Below the pieces are notes generated by a model. The model was given only the letters and a program-made list of their open reading frames with translations. It was not told where the DNA came from and did not search any database. From Podarcis raffonei (taxonomy: Eukaryota; Chordata; Lepidosauria; Squamata; Lacertidae), in assembly GCF_027172205.1 (NCBI RefSeq), contig NC_070607.1, positions 71,920,831-71,984,830 of the forward strand: a stretch of DNA of 64,000 bases, in the 5' to 3' direction. Positions 11,901 through 26,900 of this stretch are shown piece by piece. Position numbers and translations under genes: made by a program. Every line of letters begins with the position of its first letter. Position 1 is the first letter of the stretch.

Positions 11901-14900
11901 CACCTTTGTTTCCCAAGCCTTCCTAAGGCTCTCTTCTTGGATGCTGAAAGGGGCCGTCTCTCGGAAATCAATCACCCGGCTCTCATTCTTCCTGATGTCA
12001 TGGACCAGCATTACTCCTCCGCTGCAACAACAGAGTAATACCAGAGTGAAACACACATTGAAAATTGCTTCAGCGACTATGGAATGACTTCTTCCTAGGC
12101 TGTGTTCCAGTACAAACCATTGCTACAGCATCTTAAAGTAAGCACAATTTTAAGCCTCGGCCCAGTATACCTGCAGGAGCGTCTGTACCCCCATCGTTCA
12201 GCCCAGACACTGAAGTCCAGCTCTGAGGGCCTTCTGGCGGTTCCCTCATTGTGAGAAGTGAAGCTACAGGGAGGCAGGCAGAGGGCCTTCTTGGTAGTGG
12301 TGCACCCCATCAGATGTCAAAGAGTTAAACAACTACATGACTTTCTGGAGACATCTGAAGACAGCCCTATATCAGGAAGTTTTTAATATCTGATGTTTTC
12401 TTGTATTTTTTGCATTCTGTTGGAAGCTGCCCACAGTGGCTGGGGCAACCCAGTCAGATGGGCAGGGTACAAACAAACAAACAAACAACTGTTCCATCAG
12501 TACACTAAGCAGCTGGACTGTAGCCAGCTAAATAGTTCTGCTAGTGTAAAGGCTTTAAGCAGTGCAATGGAACTTCCCCATTTGCAAAGCAAGCATCTTT
12601 TAAAGCAGTTTTCATTAAAATGGGGGAAGAGACGGGGGTGGGGGTGGAGAGAGATCTGGGTCCCAGCACAAAAGATCTGGGGTTCAGTCCCCTGGCTACC
12701 GTCTAGCAACACCCCTCTTAATCTGTTTGTTAATCCTTTGTAACGGGTATTAGCGACAAAAAAATTCAAGGACTTATTACACAGGTAAGTGGTGAGGCAG
12801 CCAACAATTAGGTGTGGGGAAACTTGAATCAATATTTTAAAAAGAACTATGGAGAGGCTGTTTTGAATGCAACTGCACAAGTCACGTTAGGCAGTTTTGC
12901 AGAGAGAGGTACAAAAAGATTGTGTTTTATGCTCATGCCAAACAATTCAGATATCTTGTTTGCTGGGACCTGTTGGTATAAGCCTGGCAAAGCGTAGAAT
13001 CATTGGGTTGTAGCCAACAAGTTTTACTCAGTAAACCCATTTAAATTAATAGACCTAAGTTAGTCATGTTCATTAATTTCAGTAGGTCTACTCTGAGTAG
13101 GACTAGCCATGAATGCAACCCATTCATTCAACCACAACATGATGTAGAAAGAAGCATTGTTGCTTTTTTAGAGGTTCTGTACCTTTAATAGGTGCTGGAC
13201 AATGTTATCAGCTTCCCCAGTCTCTTCCTACTGAGAAAGCCCTTCCTCTCTGTGCAGCTGGTGGTGTAAATCAGTGCCTTGGCCTTAGGGGCTTTGTGTT
13301 CATCAGCAAGTCCATCACAAAACCAGGTGTGATGCCAGTATAGAATTGTAACCAAAGAACTTTGCCCTTCTGAACCATCTAGTTCCTCCCTCCAGCAGTA
13401 CATATTTGTGTCGTCACTAGTTGTATAACCAAGGCATAAATCAATGGTGCGGACATCCATCTCCACACCCAGTCACCAAAACAAAATGCTAACATTGTGC
13501 CTGGGCGTTGTCAACTCAAGTAGACAACTATTTGTTGTGTGCTCATTGCAGCCTGCTTTGCGTCAACGGTAGACCTGGGAAGTGACTTATCCCTGTCATT
13601 AATTTTAAAAGCTGTTTCTTGATACTGGACCCTGAAATCTAAGGACCTTTTGAAATCTTTGGGCCACCTGGAATCAGATGAAACAAGTGTTTCTGCGAAT
13701 AGGAAGTGCACTTCCCTTGTTGAGGAATCCCCAGAGCTGGCCTGTATACTATAGCCAGAGGGCAGCAATTACAGTTCAGAGACTCTCATTTCCAGACCAT
13801 CAACAAGAGCCAAATTCCAACACCTGTTCTTCCATACCTTCCTATAGGGGACTCCTTTGCAAGCTGTCTTGGGGGGGGGGTCTCTTGAACGAAAAGTGGC
13901 ATAGAAATAAAATAGAAAATCCATGCTTCACTGCTGAATCGGAATGAATGGCAAATGGGACTGTGGATGAGCTTAGTCTTTAAGACCCTCTTCCTTGCAG
14001 CTGCTTTAATAGACTAACCCTGTTACCCCTCTGAATGTTGTTATACAGGTCAAGCTTTCATCAGAGTACTGTAACTGGGAAACATGCCTAACAAGCACTT
14101 CTCTACTTAAACTGTTGGTGTTCACCTGATACTTTAATCCCTATTTAAAACAGAGCAACTCTATGCATTAAATCAGCCAGTACTTAACCTTCAACTAGCC
14201 TTACCATTGTGATAATTTTGGTTCCTGTTCTTTTTTGTTTTTGTTTTTTGTCTTACTCCTGAACATATGTTTTGATTAAGCAGCTTGGGTGGCAAACTAG
14301 GGTTTCCAGTTTCAACAAAGGTTTTCTCAAATCCCATCTGATGGGCTGTTATTGAGTGTCTCTGTTTATGTAATATGCTCAAGAACTTCCTGGTGTTCTG
14401 GCTATCAAAACACTTGAAATCTCTCTTGCATAAAACCTCTTTAAAACAAACATTCTGATGGCTGAAAGGAGGCCACAGCTATGGGCAGAGGGCCAGGTGT
14501 TGAGGAGGTAAAGATTGATGAAATTTGCAGTTGAATCTGGCCTCTGGAGTGCAGATGGCTTAAATAAATGGCAGGGATGAGCAAACTGTATCATGTTCCA
14601 GACAGACACATGCTTGTCTTTTGGAGGAAGATGCAGGGCAGTCTTTGTATGGCGCTATACCCAACTGACCTCCAAAGCCACCTTCAGATTCACTGAAATC
14701 TGTCTCTGATCTGCACAGCTTAGAATACCAGGAAGTACCAATAAAAACCCGACAGTGGAGATTATTTAATGTATTATCATCCCAGGCCATTTTCCCAGGT
14801 GACCCTATCCTAAACTTAACATATGTAGGAAGCCTCTACCCTACGATCTGTTAGAACAATGGGTTGATCCACACGCCCTTTTTACAAAGGCGTACATAAG

Positions 14901-17900
14901 ATCGGCCTCACTGACGGAAGCGAAGAATAGGTTGCCTCCTTTCAGTATAGAGCAGGATTGACTAATCTTTTCCAGCCAAGCAGCCACATTCCCTTCTGGG
15001 CAACCTTCTAGGAGCCACATGTAAATGATAAGAAGAATCAAAGGCAAAACTGAGCAGAGCAACAGGTGTGCACTTTACCTTTGTACAGTAAAGTAGTTTA
15101 TGTACAAATTCAGACATTCCTCTCTATCCTTCATCCAGGCAAGCAAAGGCACTGTCAGCATTCAAGGAACCATTCAAGCCAGGCAAAGACACTCAAGGAA
15201 GGTGCAGAGCAGGGGAGGGTATGTGGTGCGGCAAGATTCCTGAGGGCCAGATAGAGTGACTTGGGGGCCACATTTGGTCCTCAGATCTGAGGTTTCCCAC
15301 CAGTGGCATAGAGTGGCCAGAGGTCACTCCCAGCACTCATTTTCTTCTGCAGTAGAAAGCAAATAGTGATAGGAACTGGCAGCTGCCATTGCCTTTCACC
15401 GGCCATTGGAAGAAGGAATCGTGCTCCCTTTTCCCAGAGGACAATATAAACAACTGTGGGCACGATGTCACACATTTCCTCATTTAAGACGGCGATGTGT
15501 GAACCAGCTCTTGAAGCTTGCATTAATTATCATTCATTAGAACAGTTTATATGGCACAGTATCATTAGCGTACAGTTATTGGTTCAGTAGGGCACATTTA
15601 CACAACTTTTTTCCTCCACAATCCAAAGAAAAAGAGCCAGTCAAAACTTGCGAAAGGTTTCATCCAACTTTCAGGCTGCCAGATGAGCCTGGATTTGCCA
15701 CATGCAAATCTTAAAACCAGCATGGACTTCCTCACCACCACATAGACAAATATCACCGTGGAGCATTTGCAAAGGTCGCTTCCCCAACAGTCGTAGGAGT
15801 TTGCCCAGCAATGACAACAGAACTCTCTTTTCTGATGAGGGCCAGGAGGCTTTCCAGGGTGACACAACAGGATGACAAATGATAAGCAGAGGAGATTGTG
15901 GCAAACACCTACCCACCAATGCCGGCTGTGTGAGGGTTGATGATTCCTGAGCATAAGGCTGAGGTGATGGCTGCATCCACGGAGGAGCCTTGCTTGTTCA
16001 ATACCTCGATCCCCAGTGCTGTGCAGCGAGCAGCATCAGTGACTACGGCACCTTGATGGAATATCTGTGGGAAGTCACATTATGAGACAAAAGCTTCATG
16101 TGCTGGGGACTAGGTAGGTCCAGAAAGGTCCAGCCTCCATTATGTATTTATGTTAAAGAAAGGATGGGGCCCTCCAGACGTAGCTGGACACCAATTCCCA
16201 TCAACCCAAGCCAACATGGCCAATGATCAGAAATGATGGCCATTGTGGTCCTACAACAGTTGGAGGGCAGTGCTTTTTTTTCTTTCTAAAAAATGTTTAG
16301 GGGTACTCTCATTTTCCTACTCATATTGAAATACTGCCCCTCAATGAGGCCAAACTTAGATTCACAAGATGTTTAGGGGCATGCATCCCCCCAGAAAAAA
16401 AGCACTGCTGGAGGGCCACGGGTTTTTGTACCTGCTTTAATGCCCAAAGAGAGCAACTTACTTAGGACTTTAGATTGTTTTCACAGATAATGCTGTTGAC
16501 TGCTTTTGTCATGAATCATTACTGAGGAATCATTCAGATGGAGGCTGTATGTAGCAGATGGGTCATTCAGGTCATATCATAAACAAGTCACTGGCAACAT
16601 TTTTTTTGGGGGGGGGAAGCTTGTCAGTTTTTCCACAAGAAAAGTAAATCCAGATTAAATGGAGAGAGAAAATTGGGAATGGCATTCTGATACAGCACAG
16701 ATCCCACAATAACCACCTGTCTGGAAGAACCCCGAATATTAACTGAGATACAGGAAGCGAAAGAGGTTCTCTTTTGAATTGGATGCATGTTTTGAGCCAC
16801 GAGGCTTCAGTGAGGAAAGAGAGCCAGTGTGGTGCAATGGATGTTAGACTATGATCAAAGAAACCAATCGTATAGTGAAGAGACCATAGCTCAGTGATAG
16901 AACACATTAGTTGAATGCAGAAGGTCCAGATTCAGTCCCTAGCGTCTGCAGAAGAAAGGATCAGGTGGTAAAGAACATGAAAGATCTCCACCAGGGACCT
17001 TGGAGACTACCTGTCACTGGCCTAGATGGACAAATTGTCTGACCTGGTATAACGCAACTTCCTCTGGTACTAGTTCAGCTCCCTGTTTATCCATGAAGCT
17101 CTCTAGCTATTCTTGGGTCAGTCATAAAGATGGGATAAAAATATAGGTGAAAACATTTCAGCTTTAGTACAAAAGCATTAGATGTTGCCTCTGCAGGAGC
17201 AGGAACGATAGTGTTGCAGTGGGACCCATCCATCTTGCGTAGAATGTGCCCGGTTACATTTAGGGCTTATCCATACTTGCCTTTCCTCTATGCTTTCCAG
17301 GCATGGTCCACACTTTAAAGCTCTGTGTCCGGGTGCCTTTTTTTTTTCTTGCCCCATGAAAATGCACTCTTTACAGCTGAATTGGAGGAAACGGCAATCC
17401 GCAAAAAATCAGTTTGTCGTGCTTCAGCTTTAAAGGGTGGGTTTTCATGGGGAAAGCTCTGGGATGTGGAGAACACTTGTACACAGAGCTTTAAAGCACA
17501 GCCCTGTGCCTAGAAAGAGCATGGCAAAAGGTAAGTGTGGATAAGCCCTTACATGCTTAGAGCAGTGCATGACAGAGAGGAACCCGCACTGGGAAAGTGA
17601 GGTTCCAATGTACGGCTCACCCTTTGACAAATGGTGCATTCAAAGTGCTTCATGCTCATGGTGAGTTCGCAACACTGAACGCTGCTGGTAACTATAGTAA
17701 CTATTACATTCACTATTATAAGCAAGTAGTTATGCAATTTGTAGTTGATCTCGAACTGGCACAGTAAGAGAAGTGTGGCAGTTCCCAACTCAGCACTTTG
17801 AATCCCACTGCTACATGCAAGAATACATCATAATTAACTGTAGCAAGCAAAATTAGAAGCTACCATTATTCATGAAAGGCAGGTTCTTCCTACTTCAATG

Positions 17901-20900
17901 CAAGCTTCCCTATCAAGAGAAAAACAGTCAAATGCCTCTTCTTACCTGTGGGTCTCCAAAGTAGATCTGCATGATTAAGGCCACCGTGACTCCTGTAGCA
18001 AATGTTAGGCAGGCGGTGATGATCACAGTCAGACCGTCCTGGCGACAGCTGCAGTCCCCGGAGAATGGGTCCTTGCTGGTCTCCCGGAGGGGCGAGACGT
18101 CCTGGCTGCCCATTTCCGATGAAGATGAAGGCAGGCGCTGAAGGCGAGCTGATTTTAAGAAGGAATCTGGATCTTCATTCACAAAGGAGAGAAAAGCGAC
18201 GGACACAGAAGTGAGATGCTGAAAAACACTAAAACAGAATCAAAATCATACACAAAGGCACTCACTCACAAATACCTGCTCCTGCTCCAATGGTATTGTT
18301 TTTCTGCTCAGCCTGAGCATTCAGAAAGTTTTCTGGCTCTGGTTCCACTTTTATGGGATCACGTTACACATACTTCCCTTTAACTCTTGGAAGTTTAATG
18401 GCAGTATTAAATTATGAAGTGGGCCACTCTACATCCTGGAGACGACCAGTTTACCCATGCAGCTATGACTCATGGACATTACTTCCACCCCACTTGTCAT
18501 GCCTCCTTATGATACTGGGAGGGTCTACTTAGCATCAGGAAACATAGTAGTAGCTGCAGTGATGCCATTTCCCATTTAATTAAAGAGACAGGGTATTCTC
18601 CACAAAATTTAAAATACTGGTCTTTAATATTTACAAGATTAAACTGCGAGGAAGCACTTTGTATTAAGAACATTTGTCTTGGTGCCTCATAATAACTATA
18701 GCAATGTTATCAATGCAAGAACACAGGGGGTGTACACACTGCAGTTTGGAGTAGGTTTGATGCAACCCATGTGTGTATGTTTTTTACATCATCCGCATAA
18801 CACCATCTTTATCCAAATGGCAAACCAAACTCCCCACCCCATTTAATCCAATTTTTCAAATTTGTGGATAATCCAGTAAGGGGAAAGATCCAACATAATG
18901 TTATGGGTTAGAGGGAAAGCAGGGATCCCGCAGATCTCTGGGTGCCAGATTTCTAGCCTTGGGTGCTGGGCTGAGCTTATTTTTCTTCCAGACAGGGGCA
19001 GAGGCAGATGATGGCTCTGCTGTTAAGGCATCTGCAAGACCAAAACCCCTACAGGTAACCAAGGGGTGGTTGCCACATAACTTGGGTGTGGTGTCACACA
19101 GGAAAATTACCACCTTTTAAAACTAGGCTTGGGAGAAGGGAAGAAGTTACTTGGCAAGAGGTTTTCTGGGAAGGAGAAGCAGGAAATTAGTCCATGTGGG
19201 GCCTAAAGGTCAGAACCATCTTGGCAGGCTGGCTGAAGGCAGGCTGGGACAAAGACAGAGAAGTCTTGGAATCTGATGCTACGCTGCTGTGTGGAAAAAG
19301 CCTTCCTTGAGATGCAATGCTCTGAACTCTCTCCAAAGTAGATCCAGGTGTCAGTGTGTCTACAATAAACCATATTTCTTAGAAAACACACATACAACAG
19401 TCTCTGCTGTGCCTTGACTCCCAGCAGAATTGCCAACCCTAGGTGAGCACCTGGAACCCCCTGTAATCTTGCTACCGCTTGGAGAGATTGGGGCTGGCAT
19501 GCAACCTTGGTAACAATAAAATTATGTGTAGATACACTGAAGTACATTGTGTAGGTGGGTTGGGGTTTTTGTTTTTTAAAACATGCATGGCAATGTTTCA
19601 CTGGGTGCTGTCTATTGCCACACACCATTACTTCCATTTGCTGATCTCCAGAGCACAACATGGCCATTGTGCTTCCATCAGCCCAAAGGAAAGAATGCAG
19701 CATGCCTATTTACACTGGCTATTGCTTTTTTAAAAAAATCCTTCTCCCCAAAAGGCAGCTCTTCCCACCTTGCCTTGGCTGTGTGTGCTTGTGTGTGAAA
19801 CATAATGTTTCTACTCTTCTCTAAACCACACCACAGATTTCTGTGTTGGGTGGAGTGGGGAGTTCTGGAGATCAAAGGCACATGTGTCTACACCTGCCTT
19901 AGAAATACACAGAGGTGTTTATGGCAGGCTCTGATGTTATTGCTCAAAGCTTTTCCCTCCAGAGGGAGTGGCAGAAGGAACTGCAAATCAGCTCGTGAGA
20001 TGGGTAATGGCAAAGATGTGAAGCCATGGAAGAAGCAGTCCTTCCATCGATCCACAGAGTGCTCCGGTCCCTGTCCATTCAAGACATTGTCCAGGTCTGA
20101 GGTTCTTGCCTTCAGAGAGGAGGAGGCAGAAGGAACTACAGATCAGCACTGGATAGCTCAGTTGGTTAGAGTCTAGTGCTGATAAAGCCAAGGTTGCAGG
20201 TTCAATTCCTGTCTGTGACAGCTGTATATTCCTGCATTGCAGAGGGTTGGACTAGATTGTTGTCAGGGTCCCATCCAACTTTATGATTCTATAGATACAA
20301 AGACAGCAACAACCACAGAAGCATCCCATTTGGTGATCAGCATAGTATTTTGGTCTTTGTCAGTTGATGGTTGCCTCTGACCTTTTCAGTAAAGAAAGTG
20401 ACAGGAAAATTGCACAGGCTTCTGTCAGATGGACCTGTGAGTTGGATCCAGTCCTTTGTTACATGTCCCATTTATAATCACATAAAGTCCATAATACAAG
20501 GAGATTGTTTTGGAAGGTCCTTTTTAGGGGGTCAGACAGCACAAACAAAATGGCAGGCTCATGCTCGTAACCAAATGATATTATTATTATTATCATTAGT
20601 AAAACATTTAATGAAATGCTTTTCCACTGAGGTATAGATGATCTTTATCACAGCCTACAGAAACTCATCGTGTGTTTCTTACATGGCTATGGACTCACCC
20701 ACACTTCCTCTTCTCCCACTGATTTACCCCAGGAAAACTGTTGATAGAAATTTGTTCCAATTCAGCAGGAAACAGTGGGTTTTCCCAGGGAAAGTGGTGG
20801 GACAAATGAAAATCCTCTCAGACCCTCATGCTTTCTAGGCACAGGACAAGTGGAAGCCTGGACACGCCCTAAGAAACACAAAGATTGTTGACAACCATGT

Positions 20901-23900
20901 GGAATGGAGAACCAAAAGCCTATTTTGGTGGACTGGAAATTTCCTTATCCTACATAGTTAACTAGCAGCAGAGTATAGAAAGTTCGGCATGTGTTAGGAA
21001 GACATCTGTGCTTCTCAGAACGTGAATTTGTGTCTGTGCACCTGCTTCCATGCTCTCAGTTTGGCTCTTTTTCAGAAGCATGGGAAATCACCCATAGAAG
21101 CCAAATGCCATTTATTCCCAGTTAATCCCATGCTAACACCACTGAAGTGATTTGGGGCTAAAGAAGACAGACTAATGTCTTCTAAACTCTTAGCTTGAAC
21201 CTTGTAAGTCCTGACACTGTATCTTCATGCAAAATAAGGCAAACTTAGACAATTTACTGTCTCAGGATATTATGCTACTCCCCATTTACACCAAGATTAT
21301 GTGCTGGGGTGCCGGGTGTATCAGCAGAACAACAAGCAACACAATGATACAGGGGGAAAGCCGGCCACATCTTAGCCAGCAGCAGTCTTGCAACTCCTAC
21401 CTGCCTCCTCCTGCTGTGATTGCCCTAGCTTAGATGGCTTTTACAAAGGGCTTAGGCAAAAGCTTCTGTGGAATTGATATATCAATAACTATTTGCAACG
21501 GAAGCTAAAATGGAAGCTGTGTATTCAGAGGCAGTATAAATTCCTACATCAGGAAGCTGGCTACGTTCGCTGCATCATCCAAACTGGTTATGTAGTCTCC
21601 TTTTGCTGTGTACAAATTATATATTGACTGCACAATTGGAGCAGTCTTTCCCTCAAAGGATTCACAGAGTTACAATTCCCAATAGTCCTTAATAAACTAC
21701 AGTGCCCAGAATTCTTTGAGGGAGGAAACATGCTTCGAATGTGCTTTAAAGGTATAGTGTGTCTTACATTATCCATGTGGACATGGATCCATGAGGGATA
21801 GAGACCACAAAGAATGTGGATTGGAGTAATCAAAGGTGAATTGTAGGAGTGCACCTGATCCCTTAAAACTCCCAAGATTCCTGCATTGCAAGGGGTTGGA
21901 CTAAATGACCCTTGGGTCCCTTCCAACTCTTTGTTGTTGCTGCTGTTTAGTCGTGTCCGACTCTTCATGACCTCATGGACCAGAGCACGCCAGGCACTCC
22001 TGTCTTCCACTGCCTCCCGCAGTTTGGTGAAACTCATGTTGGTAGCTTTGAGAACACTGCCCAACCATCTCGTCCTCTGTTGTCCCCTTCTCCTTGTGCC
22101 CTCCATCTTTCCCAACATCAGGGTCTTTTCCAGGTAGTCTTCTCTTCTCATGAGGTGGCCAAAGTATTGGAGCCTCAGCTTCACGATCTGTCCTTCCAGT
22201 GAGCACTCAGGGCTGATTTCCTTCAGAATGGATAGGTTTGATCTTCTTGCAGTCCATGGGACTCTCAAGAGTCTTCTCAAGCACCATAATTCAAAAGAAT
22301 CAATTCTTCGGCGATCAGCCTTCTTTATAGTCCAGTTCTCACTTCCATACATCACTACTGGGAAACCCATAACTTTAACTATACGGACCTTGTCGGCAAG
22401 GTGATGTCTCTGCTTTGGATTCTATTATTCTACTTGCCCAGACACAGCCATGCACAGTCAATTCCATCCCTGCACCCGCTTCCTTTTCTTTTAAAGCCTC
22501 CCAAACATGAGTTGAGATACATAAAAGGTCATCTTTAAGCATCTGTGCAGATTTTTGATTTTATTTTAATCCAGTAATGTAAATTTACCCAACACTTGGC
22601 TGCATCAGAGCCAGTGATGCCTTGTTTTATAGAATGCATTGGTGTTACACCATAGGGGGCAGGAAGAAAGTGAAATTAATGTTGCATGCAAATATATTTC
22701 AATGTAACAGTGATATACTTTTACAGTACTCTGTTCTCTTGACAGCCCCTGCTTGACACCACAACTATTATCACTACAAAGAAAGCAAACTGCCCAAAGT
22801 TGAGCACTTTTACATTCCTTTGATTTATATTAAGGACATGGTTTACTCTCTCCTACCGAAAGCAAGGGGGGGGGGGCTAAAACTGCTTTGCTTTGGCAGG
22901 ATCATTCTACTGTGGATCATATTACAGAAATAAAATTGCACATTAAAACAGCTCCACACTGTAATGGAAACAGGCAATGGTGTTAAATATGTCACAAACA
23001 ACGACGCTCTCATTTCAAGCAATAGTTTGATGCTTGAATATGGGTTTATCTACAAGAAATTTATATACACACAATGTGCACACACACAATTTCTTTTGAG
23101 CCTTAAATCATCAAATGCTGTTTGTGTGCCACAATTTACTGTTGAGAAATCAAGTAAGCTGTGTCCTAAAAGTATGTCTGTAAATTAAGTGTATACCTGA
23201 AGGAGCGTCTCCATCCCCATCGTTCAGCCCGGACACTGAGGTCCAGTGCTGAGGGCCTTCTGGCAGTTCCCTCATTGCGAGAAGTGAGGTTACAGGGAAC
23301 CAGAGGGCCTTCTCGGTAGTGGCGCCCGCCCTGTGGAACGCCCTCCCATCGGATGTCAAGGAAATAAGCAGCTATCTTATTTTTAAAAGACATCTGAAGG
23401 CAGCCCTGTTTAGGGAAGTTTTTAATATTTAATGCTGTATTGTTTTTAACACTCGATTGGGAGCTGCCCAGAGTGGCTGGGGAAACTCAAGCCAGATGAG
23501 TGGGGTATAAATAATAAATTATTATTATTATTGCTTATGAATGGGCATAACCAAATTGTGACTTTTTTTCATGCTGTGAAGAGGTACAGTTTCTACCAGC
23601 CTGGCATGCTGTAGCAGTTGGTGTGATGGGATGTCACTTCTCACCTGACCTCTGGTTAGTTGCATTGCTGCTACTTACTAGGAGATAGAGGGGGAGTTGG
23701 CAGCAAGGTCAGCATGGTGCAAACGTACTGGCAGAAGTACCAGATTGATTCTGTTGATGCATTTGCACCAGTCCAGCCTCACTGCTGCCTTGACTTCCTC
23801 CCCTGTAAGTAGCAACGTAACCAAACACAGGTCAGGTGAGTAGCAGCAGTCCACCACACTGTTCACTACTACTAAGAAGTAGTCACTTTCTCTGAGGCTT

Positions 23901-26900
23901 CAATCCTACACACACTTACCTGGGAGTAAGTGCCATTGAACTCAATGGAACTTATCGTGATGTGAATCACAGGATTACACTATTAATATATTACACTGTT
24001 TGGTCCATGACATCCACTGCTGTCAGAATGAAAAAGTATTCCTAAAGCTCCTATGTGCTTGGGGTGGGGGTGGGGCTTGACATCCAAACCAGTAATATAT
24101 ATTCTATTTCCCTAAATTTCCTCTTTATATGTAAAATTTATCACTCCAGTTGAGGGGTGTGAATGAGCTGCTCCTGCCAAACAGGTCGTCAGGGTACTGT
24201 CAGCTGACAGTGCTGAGCAGGTGTTCCTCTTCCTGCCCACTGAGTCAGGGAGAAGAGTGCCATCTCATCCCTCCAATCAGGATAATACAGGAAACTCTGT
24301 CCCACCCCTTGCGATGACCACCAGTGCAGGCAAGTAATGGGATCAACCCTGTTTCCTCCCAAATCAGCCCATACTTATTTGCTTCTTTCAAATTCACTAT
24401 CAACAAGAGACATTATGGCATAAGTGAAACACACCCAACTTTAACCTATCTCTGCTAAATAAAGATTTGTGTTTCCCTTCTGTTAAAAAGGGGCTGGTAT
24501 TCAACTACTACTAAGAGCAGACCCACTAAAATTAATGGACCTAAGTTAGGAATGGCCATTAATTTGAATGGGTCTACTCTGAGTTAGTTGAACACACCCC
24601 AAATATTCTGCTTAATAAAAAGATATGGTAACTCAGACTCAAACCAATCTTTCTATGTATCCTTGGGGAAAACCACTTCCAACTGCATTTCATTTATAAC
24701 AGAAGATAACATTTACTGCTTACATCCCCTCCTTCTCAATATAAAACAAATGACTGAGAATGTGTTTTGATGTCCCACTGCATGGCAATCAATTGTTAGT
24801 GATACAAAATAGTATCACCATGCTATTGATGTAGCAGAATATGTACAAGTTATATTGTACACTGCAACTTTATGGCCAATACTTACAACCTTGTTGACAT
24901 ACATGTGTATGCATTTATGTGTGCATATATAGCATTAATATATAAATGTTGCTGAATTACACTGCCTATAACCCCTGCCCTCTGCCCACACTTTCTGGAG
25001 CTAATAGGATTTGTAGTTCAGCAACATCTGGAGAACCAAAACACACATAAACTGTGATGAAAGGTATATCTGGTGCTTCCTGCTTGGAGGCTACCATTGG
25101 CAGGGAAGTTCAATGTCTGGCAGCATATTTAAACATGCATAAGGGAGACAAAAAATGAGGACTAGATCCCAACAGAGAAACAAAATATAGATCAACACAA
25201 ATGCAACTTTGTCTATGAATTATAATGATTACTGAGATAAATTATGTTGAGGAACTTTGAACATTTGAAATGGACAATATGAGCAAAAAAAGTATTATAA
25301 TGAATAACTAATGTAGTGAAATGCAAAGGTTTTATAGGCATAGATCATTTTATTAATATTTATGCAGAGGGACAGAAATAGCCCAAATATTTATTTAAAA
25401 CTTTTTTTTGCAGTTGTTGTATTTTCATGCCAGCTACTAGTTTTGAGAGCTTGGAAGAACCCATCATGTAAAAGTGTCATGCTGGGCACAGAGGTTTGTA
25501 AAGACACTGGCAACAGATATCAGTTAGGAGAGTCAGTAGTTTTACAGATTGACAAACAATGAAACAAACTTCAAATGAGGAAACACTCAGGATTCTAACC
25601 AATGGATACATATGCATCTGAAAAGAGAATCAATAAACGATTGACATATAATCATGGGGGTGCCAAACTGAAACGTTTATTTAGATTTTGCAAATTTCAG
25701 AAGCTTGGAATGAGCAGACCAAATGGAAATGAAAAATATGAAAACACAAGAGTGGTGGTGAGTCAGGATGCGACAATGAAATAAAAGTGATGCACTTCTT
25801 TTACATATCGGTTTCAGTGTCCTGAATCTTCCAAGAGATCCTTCATATGCTACGAAGGAGGGGGGAAACCTGCTGCTTCCCTCCCCCCTTTGCTTCTATT
25901 TTAAAGTGGAGATCAATAATTTTGTCTAGTAATGCAAGACCTGTAAACTCCAGAAGAGTATTAAGACTCCCAAGTCTCATTCAAGGAAAGATTTGTGTGT
26001 CTCACTTTCCACATTACAGTAGAGGTAGAGACAGAAAAGCGCATGGTTCATGCTTTTGCTTTTACTACTTCATTGTTACACATGAAGCAACTCATAGCGA
26101 AAGGGAGTGGAGAAAACATCAAAACACTTATCTGAACTACTGGGGATCTGTATCAGAACCAATGAGTTCTGTTGACTTACCTCAGCATGTTTTAGATGGC
26201 ATGTCTCTATAGATTCATATCAACATATTGGCTTTTTCATTCATTTTTAACCTGCTGAATTAGTGATTTGAATCCTCTAACATGTGTCCCAACTGAGGGT
26301 TTCTCACAATGTGATGAGTCCGTAAGTTCATTGCAGGAGGATGTACCAAATTACAAATCTGATACCTGTTAGGTCAGTCAAAAATCTGGTTACAAAAAAT
26401 ATGCCAAGTATGGATCTTTCTTGCTTTCCTCTTGTGAGTTATCACCAGTATCTGAGATTCACAGCAGTTATCGCTGTAACATGGAGGTTCTATTTGGCTA
26501 TTCTGGCCTATCCACTATAAGTCTGTTTAAACCTTTTTAGAAAGCAATATAAGCTGATGGCAGTGAACTGCAAATGTAACTGCACACTGAATGAAGGAGT
26601 ACTTCCTTTTGTCAATCCTAAAGCTTCTGCCAATCAGTTTCAATGGGTGGCTCAGAGAGCTCCAATTATGAGACGAGGGCAGCAACCAGAAACTCTACTT
26701 TGCACATTGTTCCTGTACAATCGCATTGCAAGAACTAGTGGAATCCGCATTTAAGTTGGATAGGTCTTGGCTACCTCTGCCAAATTTCACCTGGCTTTTG
26801 CAGTGCAGATCTGATACAAAAATAGTAAAAGTCTCCAAGGGCAGTCTTAATGCTTGCCAATAGCTGGTGAGAGAACAGAAAACTCTGCCCTTGCTATGTT

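Larger units (their letters stand above)
16065..17945. other. GGT7 intron 2
   Basis: It contains old repeat pieces of the caattcccatcaaccc type (about 16170-16270), an old tRNA-headed SINE (16866-17072) and an inverted-repeat element (17262-17549). No gene is seen. Confidence 0.55.

Noticed and set aside
18890-19500. Possible solo LTR with an aataaa-like word near 19363
   Set aside because: Neither paired ends nor a flanking duplication could be found, and no second copy is present.
19203-19703. 166-codon minus-strand open frame
   Set aside because: It has no recognised motif, no adjacent partner exons, and lies in GGT7 intron 1. Probably chance or part of an unnamed repeat.
20151-20220. 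tRNA-Ile gene
   Set aside because: It has good A and B boxes, but the acceptor stem does not pair and the sequence continues into a SINE body found elsewhere.
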